Translations under genes and position numbers: made by a program
Part shown: positions 47,217-56,053 of the stretch, piece after piece
Layout: each line of letters starts with the position of its first letter
Numbering within the stretch: position 1 is the stretch's first letter
Source: Streptosporangium roseum DSM 43021
Lineage (GTDB): Bacteria > Actinomycetota > Actinomycetes > Streptosporangiales > Streptosporangiaceae
DNA: 64,000 bases
Assembly (NCBI RefSeq): GCF_000024865.1
Contig: NC_013595.1
Span: 2,108,001 to 2,172,000, forward strand
Reading direction: 5' to 3'
The notes under the pieces: model-generated
The model's database searches: none
The model's input: the letters and a program-made list of their open reading frames with translations, nothing else
What the model was told of the DNA's origin: nothing

Positions 47217-48815
47217 ATGAGCAGAAAACTGATGGGGGCCGCGCTGGCGGCCACGCTCCTGCTGCCGGCGTGCTCCGCCGCGCCGGAGTGGAACGCCAGG
47301 CCGGCACCGCCGGCGGTTGACGAGGGGGTCGCCCGGACCGACGCGGGAACCGTGCGCGGGACGGTGACCGGCGAGCACCGGATCTTCCAGGGGATCCCGT
47401 ACGCCGCCCCGCCGGTGGGCGACCTCCGCTGGAACTCGCCCCGGCCGGTGAAGGCGTGGACCGGCACCAGGGACGCCACCGGACCGGGCAGCATGTGCCC
47501 GCAGGTGGGCAGCGACTACGCCGAGACGGCCAGCACCGACGAGGACTGCCTCTTCCTCAACGTGACCGTGCCCCGCACCCCCGGCACGAAGAAGCCGGTG
47601 ATGGTGTGGATCCACGGCGACGGCGCGCTGGGGTCCGGAGACCTCAGCGACGTGCGCCGGATCGCCACCCGGGGGGACGTGGTGGTCGTCACGATCAACT
47701 ACCGCCTCGGGATCTTCGGAGGGTTCGGCTATCCGGGGCTCAAGGGGTCGGGCACGTACGGCCTGCAGGACCAGCAGGCGGCCATGCGCTGGGTGCGCCG
47801 CAACGCCGCCGCGTTCGGCGGCGACCCGGCGAACGTGACGGTGTTCGGCGTCTCGTGGGGCGCCCTGAGCATCAGCGGGCACCTGACCTCACCGGGGGCG
47901 AAGGGCCTGTTCGACCGGGCCGTCATGCAGAGCGGCGAGGGCATGATGGACATGCTCGCCGGGAGCATGGGCGAGGGCGTCCCCGCCTACCCGTACTACT
48001 CCTGGCGGACCGAGGAGGAGATCCAGGGGATGGGGACGTACGTGGCCCCGCAGCTCGGCTGCAAGGATCTCGCCTGTCTGCGGGCCCTGCCCGTGGAGCG
48101 GATCCTCAAGGTGCCGCAGATCATGAACATGTTCCAGACCTACGCCTACGGCGGCGAGACGCTCCCGCGACCGCCGGCCGACGAGCTGCGCGCGGGCCGC
48201 GCCCACAGGGTGCCGGTGATCTCCGGAGGCACCCGCGACGAGCACCGGCTCTTCGCCGGCATGCTGTACGACGCGGCCGGCAAGCCGATCACCGCCAAGC
48301 TGTACCGCAAGCTGCTGGCCACCGCGTTCGGCGAGGACGCGGCCAAGGTGGGCGCGGAGTACCCGGCCGCCGAGTACGGCTCGCCGGGGCTGGCCTGGGC
48401 CGCCGCGATCACCGACCGCATGTGGGCCCGCGGGACCTTCGAGCAGAACCGGAGCCTCGCGAGGAAGGCGCCGGTCTACGCCTACCAGTTCGCCGACCGC
48501 GAGGCCCCGATGTTCCTGCCCCTGGAGACGGACTTCCCCTTCGGGGCCTTCCACGCGGGCGAGCTGCCGTACCTGTTCACCGAGGAGAAGGCCTCCCTCG
48601 ACCCCGCCCAGCGGGGGCTGGCCGACCAGATGATCGACTACTGGACCAACTTCGCCCGCACCGGCGACCCCAACGGCTCCGGCCTGCCCCGCTGGGAACG
48701 CTTCGACCTGGCGGCCCCGGTCCCGCACACCCAGTCCCTGGAGCCGGGCGCGGTCGGGCCCGTCGACTACGCCGCCGACCACAAGCTCGCTTTCTGGGCG
48801 GAGCTGGGCGGCTGA
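47217..48815 (+). CDS. Type-B carboxylesterase, probable lipoprotein
   Basis: A carboxylesterase/lipase of about 532 aa with a lipoprotein signal (MSRKLMGAALAATLLLPAC, lipobox LPAC) and the type-B pattern: GIPYAAPPVGDLRW, EDCLFLNVTVP, VWIHGDG (oxyanion hole), and FGVSWGALS in place of the usual FGESAGA, keeping the nucleophile Ser but changing the flanking Glu and Ala. The charge-relay His is likely in the GAFHAGELPYLF region. ATG 47217 or GTG 47208 may start translation. Extracellular ester hydrolysis is inferred. Confidence 0.88.
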   Translation: MSRKLMGAALAATLLLPACSAAPEWNARPAPPAVDEGVARTDAGTVRGTVTGEHRIFQGIPYAAPPVGDLRWNSPRPVKAWTGTRDATGPGSMCPQVGSDYAETASTDEDCLFLNVTVPRTPGTKKPVMVWIHGDGALGSGDLSDVRRIATRGDVVVVTINYRLGIFGGFGYPGLKGSGTYGLQDQQAAMRWVRRNAAAFGGDPANVTVFGVSWGALSISGHLTSPGAKGLFDRAVMQSGEGMMDMLAGSMGEGVPAYPYYSWRTEEEIQGMGTYVAPQLGCKDLACLRALPVERILKVPQIMNMFQTYAYGGETLPRPPADELRAGRAHRVPVISGGTRDEHRLFAGMLYDAAGKPITAKLYRKLLATAFGEDAAKVGAEYPAAEYGSPGLAWAAAITDRMWARGTFEQNRSLARKAPVYAYQFADREAPMFLPLETDFPFGAFHAGELPYLFTEEKASLDPAQRGLADQMIDYWTNFARTGDPNGSGLPRWERFDLAAPVPHTQSLEPGAVGPVDYAADHKLAFWAELGG

Positions 48816-48835
48816 CACGCGGTGTGCGGGTGGAA

Positions 48836-48880
48836 CGCCTGATCGGCGAGGAGAGCGCTGTGATCATCGCCGATCAGGCG
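48836..48880. terminator. Bidirectional terminator between esterase and beta-helix genes
   Basis: CGCCTGATCGGCGA (48836-48849) and TCGCCGATCAGGCG (48867-48880) form a perfect 14-bp stem with a 17-nt loop, shared by the convergent genes ending at 48815 and 48892. Confidence 0.75.
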
Positions 48881-48891
48881 GGTTCAGGACC

Positions 48892-51444
48892 TCACGGGTA
48901 GGAGACGAGCTTCGACGGGATCGTCGCCGTGCCGGAGGCGGGGCCACCCGTGCCGTTGATCACGTGGTTGACCCGGCCGTTGCCGCCGAGGGACACGGTG
49001 AGCAGGCTGTGGAACCTGACGCCCGGCTTCACCGGAGCCTCGAACCCGTTCTCCACCTCGATCGTCGGGTCGACGTTGAAGTAGACGTAGCTGCCGAGGC
49101 CCCAGCCCTCATGTGCGTTGACCGCGTTGCCTACCTTGTAGGCCGCCCACCCCTTGGTGGTGCCGTTCATGTAGGCCGCCTGGTTCGGCGGGTCGTACGC
49201 CTTCTCGTTCTGGAAGAAGATCGTCCGGCCGCGCTCGCCGTACCATTCCACGTCGTACTTGCGGTAGTGCTCGACGAACAGGCCCGTGGCCAGCACGTCG
49301 TCACCGTTGACCACCAGGCCGGTCTCGGCGGTGTTGACGTTCCAGCCGATGCCCGCACCGTGGTCGCCGCGCCACAGCCAGGTGTGATCGATGATCACGT
49401 CGTCGCTGTTGACCACGACGCTGGTGGTGGCGTTGCCGGCGAACGCGCCGCCGATCCGGACGAACACGTCCTGCAGCGAGGTCGGGTTGGCGGCGTGGTC
49501 GGCGCTCGATCCCTGCGGGCCGACCTCCACGAGCACGTCGGACTTCTGGGTGCCCGCGTCGATCAGGAACCCGGCGAGCTTCACGCCGTCCACGTCGGCC
49601 ACCTTGATCGCGCTGACCCCGTTGGCCGGGATCAGTGTGGCCAGTCCGAGCCCCAGGACCACGGTGTTCGGCCGGGTCACGTTGATCGCCTGGTTGACGG
49701 TGTAGATGCCCGGGGTGAGGAGCAGGTTCAGGCCCTGGGCGAGCGCGGCGTTGATGGTCGCGGCCGAGTCGCCCGGCTTGGCGACGTAGAACTGGCCGAG
49801 CGGGATCGAACTGCCGGGGGTGGGGCCGTTCGCCCAGCTCGCGCCGCGCGCGTCGGTCCGCTTGGACGGGACGAACACCCGGTAGGCGCCGGCGCCGTCC
49901 ACGTAGAGGTACGGCTTCTCGCGGCTGATCGGCGTGCTGTTCAGCGTGGTGTAGGACTTGTCGGCGAAGGAGGTGGCGGGGGCGCCCTCCACTCCGGAGA
50001 ACACCATGTTCCACACGCCGTTGACCCAGCCGCCGACCGAACTGTCACGGGTGTACCACTGCTGCTGCGAGTAGGGGCCGACGGCGCCGTCGACCTTGCT
50101 GTCGGCGATGTAGCCGCCGCTGGCCCAGCCGTAGCCGGTGGGCGCCAGGTTCAGCGCGCCCTTGATGTGCATCCGGCGGAACGGGGCGGCCTGGGAGACC
50201 GCCCACCGGTTGGTGCCGCCGGTCGGCTGGATCGACAGGTTCTCCGCCGAGCGCCAGAAGTTCTGGGTCGCGTTGCCGTTGAACCAGCCCGCGTCGACGG
50301 TCACGCCGCCGTTGATGGTGACGTCGTCCGGCGACTGCCCCAGGCCGGCGATCGAGGTGTAGAAGCCGATGTCGGCGTTCACGTTGTAGGAGCCGGGCTT
50401 GAACAGGAAGGCGTGTCGGCCGGTGCCGAACTGGGCCGACTCCTGCTGGTCGAAGACCGTGTCCAGCCGGCTCTGGATGCCGGCGCTGGACATGGACGGG
50501 TCGAAGACGTGGACGTTCGGGCCCAGGTCCCCGCCGCCGGGCAGCTGCGGCCCGTCCGAGGCGACGCGCACGCCGAACTCCCACAGGGAGTAGCCGTAGC
50601 CGGTGGCCCGCGCGGTGCCGAGCATCCGTACGTACCGGCCGGAGCCGCTCACGTCGTACGACTGCGTGCCGCCGGTGGCGCCCGTGACGGACCTCAGGTC
50701 GTTCCAGGTGTTGCCGTCGTCCGACGCCTGGAGCTTGAAGGCGGTCCCGTACGCGGCCTCCCACCTCAGGTCGATCCCGCAGACGTCCTGGACCGAGCCG
50801 AGGTCCACCCGGACCCACTGCGGGTCACTGGCCGCGCTGGACCAGCGGGTCCCGTTGTCGCCGTCGAAGGCGTTCTTCGCGGGGGTGCCGCCGTTCTCGG
50901 CCGACGACGCGGCGGAGGGCCTGTTCAGCGCGGCGTTGGCGGTCCCGCACTGCTCTCCGGTGCCCGAGCCGGTGCCGAAGACCTGGAACTCCCACAGGGA
51001 GTAGCCGTAACCGGTGGCCCGCGTGACGCCGAGCATCCGGACGTACCGGCCGCTGCCGGTGACGTCCCACGTGTCGGTACCGCCGTCGCCGCCGGTGACG
51101 GTCTTCAGGTCCGTCCACGTGCTTCCGTCCTCGGACGCCTGGACCTTGTAGCCGCTGCCGTAGGCGGCCTCCCAGTTCAGCACCACCTTGCTGATGCCGG
51201 CCGAGGCCCCCAGGTCCACCTGGAGCCACTGGGAGTCGGTGCTCGCGCTGGACCAGCGGGTGCCGGTGTCGCCGTCGACCGCCAGGGCAGGGCCGGTGCC
51301 GGCGTTCTCGGACGACGAGGCCGTCGCGGTCTTGCCCTGCGACAACAACGTGTCCGCGAGGGCGGGACCGGACGGTACCGCGATCAGAGCCGCCACGACC
51401 GCTGAAGCGGTCCATAAAGCGGCAGGACGGGATAGACCTCTCAT
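48892..51444 (-). CDS. Secreted protein with two discoidin (F5/8C) domains and a right-handed beta-helix
   Basis: An 850-aa exported protein: signal peptide (1-30, SAVVAALIAVPSGPALA), two F5/8-type-C carbohydrate-binding modules (about 32-155 and 165-290, both with the SLWEF ending and SQWLQVDLG or PQWVRVDLG core) and a pectin-lyase-like beta-helix domain (about 300-850, IYTVNQAINVTRPNTVVLGLGLATL, DDVIIDHTWLWRGDHG). Similar proteins in Streptomyces are polysaccharide-active enzymes of GH55-like architecture, sometimes mis-annotated as adenylyl cyclase. The start has GGAGA 6 nt upstream. Probable glucan or pectic-polymer hydrolase; exact activity unknown. Confidence 0.83.
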   Translation of the reverse strand: MRGLSRPAALWTASAVVAALIAVPSGPALADTLLSQGKTATASSSENAGTGPALAVDGDTGTRWSSASTDSQWLQVDLGASAGISKVVLNWEAAYGSGYKVQASEDGSTWTDLKTVTGGDGGTDTWDVTGSGRYVRMLGVTRATGYGYSLWEFQVFGTGSGTGEQCGTANAALNRPSAASSAENGGTPAKNAFDGDNGTRWSSAASDPQWVRVDLGSVQDVCGIDLRWEAAYGTAFKLQASDDGNTWNDLRSVTGATGGTQSYDVSGSGRYVRMLGTARATGYGYSLWEFGVRVASDGPQLPGGGDLGPNVHVFDPSMSSAGIQSRLDTVFDQQESAQFGTGRHAFLFKPGSYNVNADIGFYTSIAGLGQSPDDVTINGGVTVDAGWFNGNATQNFWRSAENLSIQPTGGTNRWAVSQAAPFRRMHIKGALNLAPTGYGWASGGYIADSKVDGAVGPYSQQQWYTRDSSVGGWVNGVWNMVFSGVEGAPATSFADKSYTTLNSTPISREKPYLYVDGAGAYRVFVPSKRTDARGASWANGPTPGSSIPLGQFYVAKPGDSAATINAALAQGLNLLLTPGIYTVNQAINVTRPNTVVLGLGLATLIPANGVSAIKVADVDGVKLAGFLIDAGTQKSDVLVEVGPQGSSADHAANPTSLQDVFVRIGGAFAGNATTSVVVNSDDVIIDHTWLWRGDHGAGIGWNVNTAETGLVVNGDDVLATGLFVEHYRKYDVEWYGERGRTIFFQNEKAYDPPNQAAYMNGTTKGWAAYKVGNAVNAHEGWGLGSYVYFNVDPTIEVENGFEAPVKPGVRFHSLLTVSLGGNGRVNHVINGTGGPASGTATIPSKLVSYP

Positions 51445-51682
51445 GCTTGTCTCCACACAGGATCCGGGGGGTGGAAGGTCCAACAGCCAGGCAGGGCGCG
51501 ACTCATGACTCGTTGTAAATCAACGCCTTATTTCGATGCTTGATTTAACTTCTTAGAAATATGGCCGTCAAGAGGGGGTCCGGGTGCCGAGATCTCCGTA
51601 CCGGCTGCGGGCCTCCCGTCGCCGGGCGCGCGGAGGGGGTGCGGCGCCGGGGCGGCCGGGTCAGCCGGGGAGAGCGTGGCGG

Positions 51683-51754
51683 GCGCGGAGGGTGCGGAGG
51701 GCGCGGAGGGCGCGGAAGGCGCGGAAGGCGCAGAGGGTGCGGAGGGTGCGGAGG
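51683..51754. repeat. 9-bp tandem repeat, eight units of GCGCGGAGG
   Basis: Eight consecutive 9-bp units (GCGCGGAGG, GTGCGGAGG, GCGCGGAAG variants). It sits in the 374-bp gap between the beta-helix gene start and the phosphotriesterase-like stop. AT-rich sequence at 51505-51560 is the likely promoter of the beta-helix gene; no gene was recognised in the gap. Confidence 0.85.
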
Positions 51755-51818
51755 AGCCGGTTGCCGGCGATGCGGCGCGGGGCGGCCCGGGTTTCCCCTG
51801 GTGGCTGTGTGATCCTGA

Positions 51819-52889
51819 TTACCGCGGTTGCGCGAAGGTGAGCGCCCGCGCCGGATTCTCGACCATGATCGCGTGGATGGCCTCCTCGCTCACGCCGAGG
51901 TGGCGCAGGGCGGGCAGGAAGTACCGCGGGATGTAGTCGTACCCCTTGCCGCCGTACTTCTTGAGCTGGATCTTCTGGCACACATCGTGGCCGAGCACGA
52001 TCTGGGACGCGTAGCCCTGTTCGACCAGGTCCGCGATGCCCCGGATGACCTTGTGGTCGCTCGTGAGGACGAGGTGGCCCCACGGGCTCCCGGGCGAGGC
52101 CAAGAAGTCGAACTCCACGAAGACACCGCGAGCGAGGAGGCGTTCGGCGAATGACGGGTCCATGAGGACGTCCATGCCGTGTCCCATGACGATGTTCGAT
52201 GGAGCGACGCCTTCCTCCTCGAGGATGTCGAGCACCCGGAACTTCTCCTCGCCGACGCCGCCGAAATGGAAAGTGACGGGAGCGCCCGTGACCCTGCTCG
52301 CGCGCCCGCTCGCGCGCACGCTCTTGAGCTCGTTGCCGGTCAGCGGCACCGACTCCGCGCCGACCTCGCCGATGATGCCCGAGCGGATGCCGGTGCCGTC
52401 GGCGCCGATCGCGATGTCGTGGACGATGACGTCGGTGAGTTCGTCGACGCCGCGCCCGTCCATGTCCGCCGGGTGGAAGGTCGGGGTGTACCAGCCTCCG
52501 CCCATGACGATGTTGAGCCCGCTCTCACGGGAAAGCCGCAGGAGCGACTCGGGATCTCTCCCGACACCGATGGGGGAGACCTCGACCATCGTGCTTCCTC
52601 CGGTGCGGGCGAAGGCGAGCACCTCCGAGAGCATCTCGTCGAAGTCGCCCATCAGGTCGTTGTCGGCGCTCGGGCCTCCGTGACGCGCACGCGCGAGGTT
52701 GGCGAGCGTGAGCGGCTCGGCGGCCTCGGGGGCATCCTCGCCCGGACGGCGGAACCGCGGCGGTCGCCTCAGGTCGACGAAGATGTGCTCGTGCATGAGC
52801 GTCTCCCCGAGCGTCGACGGGTCCACGGGGCCCGCGACGGTGAGAGCCTTACCGGCGATGTCCGGGATCTCGAAGGGATAGCGGCTCAC
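51819..52889 (-). CDS. Phosphotriesterase-family (amidohydrolase-fold) protein
   Basis: A 356-aa PTE-family hydrolase. Binuclear metal ligands are visible: HEH (His33, His35), bridging Glu175 in GIIGEVG, His208 in VTFHFGG, His237 in MGHGMD and Asp302 in GHDVCQK. Such proteins act as lactonases, esterases or, rarely, phosphotriesterases. GTG 52889 overlaps the stop of the upstream paralogue (GTGA). With its partner it forms a two-gene operon; no dedicated pathway genes are adjacent. Confidence 0.88.
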   Translation of the reverse strand: MSRYPFEIPDIAGKALTVAGPVDPSTLGETLMHEHIFVDLRRPPRFRRPGEDAPEAAEPLTLANLARARHGGPSADNDLMGDFDEMLSEVLAFARTGGSTMVEVSPIGVGRDPESLLRLSRESGLNIVMGGGWYTPTFHPADMDGRGVDELTDVIVHDIAIGADGTGIRSGIIGEVGAESVPLTGNELKSVRASGRASRVTGAPVTFHFGGVGEEKFRVLDILEEEGVAPSNIVMGHGMDVLMDPSFAERLLARGVFVEFDFLASPGSPWGHLVLTSDHKVIRGIADLVEQGYASQIVLGHDVCQKIQLKKYGGKGYDYIPRYFLPALRHLGVSEEAIHAIMVENPARALTFAQPR

Positions 52890-54004
52890 GAATCCGCCTT
52901 CGGGGTCGGGATGGTGAGGAGTCGCTGCGGGTTCCGCACGGTGACGGACTCGATGAGGGCATCGTCGGCGCCGAGCATCTTCAGGTACGGAACGAACTGC
53001 CGGAGGATGAAGCCGTAGCCGCCACCGCCGTAGCTGAGGAGCTGCGACTTGGTGGAGACGTCCTGGGACAGGAGGATCCGCTCGGCGTGGCCCCGGTGGG
53101 CGAGTTCGAGTACGGCCGTGGCGACGTCCTGGTCGTCGGACACGCTCAGTACCGAGGGCAGCCGGCCGAGCTGGTCGAACTGCACGAACACCCCGCGACC
53201 GAGGAGCGGTTCGAGTTCGTCGGGGCGCGGGGAGAGCGCGTCGCAGTGGCCGACGGCGACGCACGTGAGGTCCGCGCCCTCTTCGGCGAGCAGGTCGAGT
53301 ACACGCTGCTGGGTGGCAGGGTCGCCGGAACGGCCGAGCGAGATCGGGGCGCCCGTGGCCGCCGACGCCCGTGCCGCCGCGACGAGGACGGCGCGCTCGG
53401 CGGGTACTTCCGGATCGAGTGCCGCGAGCTCGCCGATGATGCCCGCACGCACCCCGTCCACGCCCTCGGTGAGGTCCCGGACGATCTCTTCGGTGAGGCT
53501 CCCGGCATCGCGGCCGGCGAGTCCTTCGACCCACGCCGGGTGGTACCACCCCGAGCCCATGACGATGTTGAGGCCGGTCACCTCGGAGATCCGGCGCAGG
53601 CCGGTCGGATCACGACCGAGACCGATGGTCGTGACATCCACCAGCGTGTCGCCGCCGGCGAGCTTGAACGCGGCGGCCTCGTCCGCGGAGAGCTCCCCGT
53701 CGCCGAGTAGCCGGTTGTCCCTGTTGGGCGCACCCATGCCGACCTCGCCGAGCAGGTCCATCGTGAGCGGTGCGCGGTAGAGCCGGAGCCGGCTCGCGGT
53801 CACGGGGCGTACGCGCCCCGCCGCCGCCCATGACTCGTCCGTATCGCCGGGCGTGCGGAAATCGCTCAGGAGATGCTCGTGCGGAAGTACCGTGCCGAGC
53901 GAGTCCGGCGCGACGTCACCGGTGACGGTGACGGCCCTTTCCCGCGATGCGTGCGAGGCCGCCGGCGCGTGTACCGCTCCTGCGGCCGAGTCGGTAGTGG
54001 ACAC
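52886..54004 (-). CDS. Divergent phosphotriesterase-family paralogue missing one metal ligand
   Basis: A 372-aa PTE-family protein about as long as its downstream neighbour, sharing the GGWYHP- and GLGRDP-type segments. It keeps His42/His44 (PHEHLL), Glu192 (GIIGELA), His253 (VGHCDA) and Asp315 (SQDVST), but the position of the third histidine is Gly224 (ISLGRSGD instead of VTFHFGG). The partner gene retains the full set, so this one may be a non-catalytic or single-metal subunit. GTG 54004 start; AT-rich promoter at 54008-54042. Confidence 0.86.
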   Translation of the reverse strand: MSTTDSAAGAVHAPAASHASRERAVTVTGDVAPDSLGTVLPHEHLLSDFRTPGDTDESWAAAGRVRPVTASRLRLYRAPLTMDLLGEVGMGAPNRDNRLLGDGELSADEAAAFKLAGGDTLVDVTTIGLGRDPTGLRRISEVTGLNIVMGSGWYHPAWVEGLAGRDAGSLTEEIVRDLTEGVDGVRAGIIGELAALDPEVPAERAVLVAAARASAATGAPISLGRSGDPATQQRVLDLLAEEGADLTCVAVGHCDALSPRPDELEPLLGRGVFVQFDQLGRLPSVLSVSDDQDVATAVLELAHRGHAERILLSQDVSTKSQLLSYGGGGYGFILRQFVPYLKMLGADDALIESVTVRNPQRLLTIPTPKADS

Positions 54005-54111
54005 GCGATCAACATAACATAGAAAATAATATAGGATTTACGGCTTCGGTCCGGAGTCCGGGGCCGGCGGGCGGGCGGGCACAGCGTGGTACCTGCGGCC
54101 GCGAGCGCCTC

Positions 54112-54423
54112 TCAGTACAACTTCTCGATGGGCATCCTGAGGAAGCGTCTGTCCCACGCGTCGCCGTACTTCTGCGGATAGGGGGAGTGGCGCATTCGCC
54201 GGGCTATCTCCGCCTGCCCGCCCTGTTCCCCGATCCGCTGCCTCTCGCTCACGGTCAGTGGCACCTCCCCGGCGTTCCGGCGGTCGGCTTCGGCCTGCTT
54301 GACCGCGTTCTCGTAGGCGCGGGCCGACAGCAGGCGCTCGTCCTCGTCGGGATCCGGTCACGGCGCGTCATCCCTCAGCAAGCCGTGCAGCGACGCCAGC
54401 CCAGCGGGTAGTTCCAGGCCCAT
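54112..54423 (-). pseudogene. Small gene interrupted by in-frame TGA at codon 22
   Basis: From ATG 54423 one frame runs 104 codons to a TGA at 54112-54114, interrupted once by TGA at 54358-54360. The part after the stop has protein-like composition (DERLLSARAYENAVKQAEAD, then PLTVSERQRIGEQGGQAEIA, then PQKYGDAWDRRFLRMPIEKLY), and the 21 residues before it begin MGLELPAGLASLHGLLRDD. It starts 6 nt after the stop of the 54430 gene, so it looks like the second gene of a small operon. Either a nonsense mutation or a sequencing artefact; family unknown. Confidence 0.5.
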
Positions 54424-54429
54424 GGTCGC

Positions 54430-54735
54430 TCACCTGTCCGCTATGCGCCGGACGGTGTCGCCCGCGCCCTGCTCGGCCGCGGCGTGCGTGGCGGCCGCCT
54501 TGAAGAGGCGGGCTGCTTGATCGGCCGCCCGGTCGGTCGGCGAGCTCAGCGCCTGGGGCGCGTGCTCCATGAACCGGGCGTACTCCTCGTCGAATTCCGC
54601 TCCCGGGTGCCGCGGGTCCCCCGATGCCCGCCCACCGGTCCCGGTCAGAGCTCGGCGCAGCGCCGACGCGAGTCGGCGGGCCGCGTCCTCCGTCTGGCCC
54701 CGGGCATCGGCCGGTGACGACTGGTCAACTCGCAT
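54430..54735 (-). CDS. Small hypothetical protein
   Basis: A 101-aa acidic, Ala/Arg-rich helical protein (MRVDQSSPADARGQTEDAAR at the start; RAADQAARLFKAAATHAAAE near the end). No family was recognised. AAGGAG 10 nt upstream of ATG 54735 supports translation. It precedes the interrupted small gene by 6 nt. Confidence 0.55.
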   Translation of the reverse strand: MRVDQSSPADARGQTEDAARRLASALRRALTGTGGRASGDPRHPGAEFDEEYARFMEHAPQALSSPTDRAADQAARLFKAAATHAAAEQGAGDTVRRIADR

Positions 54736-54890
54736 CGCCTGTCACTCCTTTTCCGGCCTGTCCGTCGATGACGTACCGGGCAGGGGAGCAACCTGGATCA
54801 CCAGTCGGGGTGCTCCCGGCCCGGCGGTCTCCACGGGCCCGCGGCCGGGCCGGTCTGGCGAAACCTCGTGATCCGAACCCCCGACAGGTC

Positions 54891-55313
54891 CTAGATCGCC
54901 TGGGTGAAGCGGGCGAGCAGATCTCGGAGGGAGTCGCGTTCGTCCGGGGTGAAGGCGTCGGCGATCCTGCGCTCGATGACCACGGCCGCCGCGTCCGCGG
55001 TGCGCAGCGCCTCGCGCCCCGCGTCGGTGAGGTGGGTCTCCAGCATCGTGCGATGCCACTGATGCGGGCCGCGTTCGATCAGGCCGTGCCCCAGCAGGTT
55101 TTTCAGCACGACGGTCATCGCCTGCGGAGTGACGAGGCACTCCCTGGCCAGGGCGGCCGCGGAAATGCCCGGGTTGTCGGCCAGCACCAGCAGGGCGGCG
55201 TATTGCGGCACGGTCAGCCCCGCGGTCTTCACCGCCGCCTGCTTGGCCGCCATGAGCCGCTGCTCGGCGCGTTTCACGGGCAGACCGAGCCGCTCCTCCG
55301 CAGGCATGTCCAT
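54891..55313 (-). CDS. MarR-family regulator
   Basis: A 140-aa MarR protein with winged HTH (LTVPQYAALLVLADNPGISAAALARECLVTPQAMTVVLKNLLGHGLIER, residues 33-78) and the beta-wing RTMLETHLTDAGREAL. Divergent from the small flavin-oxidase-like gene at 55384 with a perfect 18-bp palindrome between, so it likely represses both. Alternative in-frame starts exist a few codons downstream. Confidence 0.88.
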   Translation of the reverse strand: MDMPAEERLGLPVKRAEQRLMAAKQAAVKTAGLTVPQYAALLVLADNPGISAAALARECLVTPQAMTVVLKNLLGHGLIERGPHQWHRTMLETHLTDAGREALRTADAAAVVIERRIADAFTPDERDSLRDLLARFTQAI

Positions 55314-55356
55314 GAGCGGAGCTTACAAGTCATCCTTCACATAAAATAATTTATGT

Positions 55357-55374
55357 CTATCAAAGCTTTGATAG
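55357..55374. promoter_or_regulatory. Candidate MarR operator
   Basis: CTATCAAAGCTTTGATAG is a perfect 18-bp palindrome 9 bp before the ATG at 55384 and in an AT-rich promoter (TAAAATAATTTATG). It is an excellent MarR-type operator. Confidence 0.7.
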
Positions 55375-55383
55375 TGTGCCCTC

Positions 55384-55773
55384 ATGACCGTGATTCCAGA
55401 GAGCCACCTCGACCTGCTGGCCCGCCCCCTCTACGCGCACCTGGCGACCCTGATGCCCGACGGCACCCCGCAGGTGACGCCGGTGTGGGCCATCTGGGAC
55501 GGGGAGTTCCTGCGCTTCACCACCACGACCGACCGGCAGAAGGGGCGCAACGCGAGCGCTCGCCCTCACGTGGCCATCTCCATCAACGACCCGGACCAGC
55601 CGTACCGCTACCTGGAGGTCCGCGGCACTGTCGAGCGGGTCGACCCCGACCCCGAGGGAGCCTTCTTCGACGTGCTGGCCAAGCGCTACGGGCTGGACTA
55701 CGAAGCGCCGGTCGGCGACGCCGGGCGCAGGGTGGTTCTCGTCGTGCGGCCCACCCGCTTCACCAGCCAGTGA
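55384..55773 (+). CDS. Pyridoxamine-5'-phosphate-oxidase-like FMN/F420-binding protein
   Basis: A 129-aa split-barrel protein of the PNPOx-like/FDOR superfamily (HLATLMPDGTPQVTPVWAIWDGEFLRF, GRNASARPHVAISINDPDQPYRYLEVRGTVERV). These bind FMN, heme or F420 and reduce small molecules. Under the MarR operator immediately upstream; the message leader is only a few bases. A detoxification role with the MarR protein as sensor is inferred. Confidence 0.88.
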   Translation: MTVIPESHLDLLARPLYAHLATLMPDGTPQVTPVWAIWDGEFLRFTTTTDRQKGRNASARPHVAISINDPDQPYRYLEVRGTVERVDPDPEGAFFDVLAKRYGLDYEAPVGDAGRRVVLVVRPTRFTSQ

Positions 55774-56053
55774 CACGTTCCCGCCGCGGAACGGGCTGGA
55801 CCTTTCCGGCTGGAGAGGGAAGTGAGTGTGGTCGCGGGCGGTGCCGTGTCCGCACGCCATCGAAGACGCCCGGTTGCGTAGCCTCCGCGTGTGCCCCGCC
55901 GACGGTCAGGGCTTCGGACCCGCTCCTGCCTTCCTGCTCCAGCCAGGTGGCGAGGTCCATGAGACCGGCCGGCCGCAGGTGTTGAGCACCTCGATGATTA
56001 CCGCGGTCCCGGCGGCGCCCCCTCTTGGCCTCGACCGGTTGGTGCGGTCCCGG

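Noticed and set aside
51676..51936. 86-codon frame reading AEGAEGAEG from the 9-bp repeat
   Set aside because: The repeat produces the peptide; the frame runs into the antisense of the phosphotriesterase-like gene and has no Shine-Dalgarno.
54038..54361. Arg-rich 107-codon frame on the minus strand
   Set aside because: It overlaps the interrupted small gene in another frame and has the Arg/Pro/Gly-rich composition of an out-of-frame reading.
55760..55960. 66-codon minus-strand frame starting MDLATWLEQEG
   Set aside because: Only the first dozen residues look protein-like; it soon becomes Arg/Pro-rich and overlaps the end of the split-barrel gene. A decayed gene is possible but unproven.
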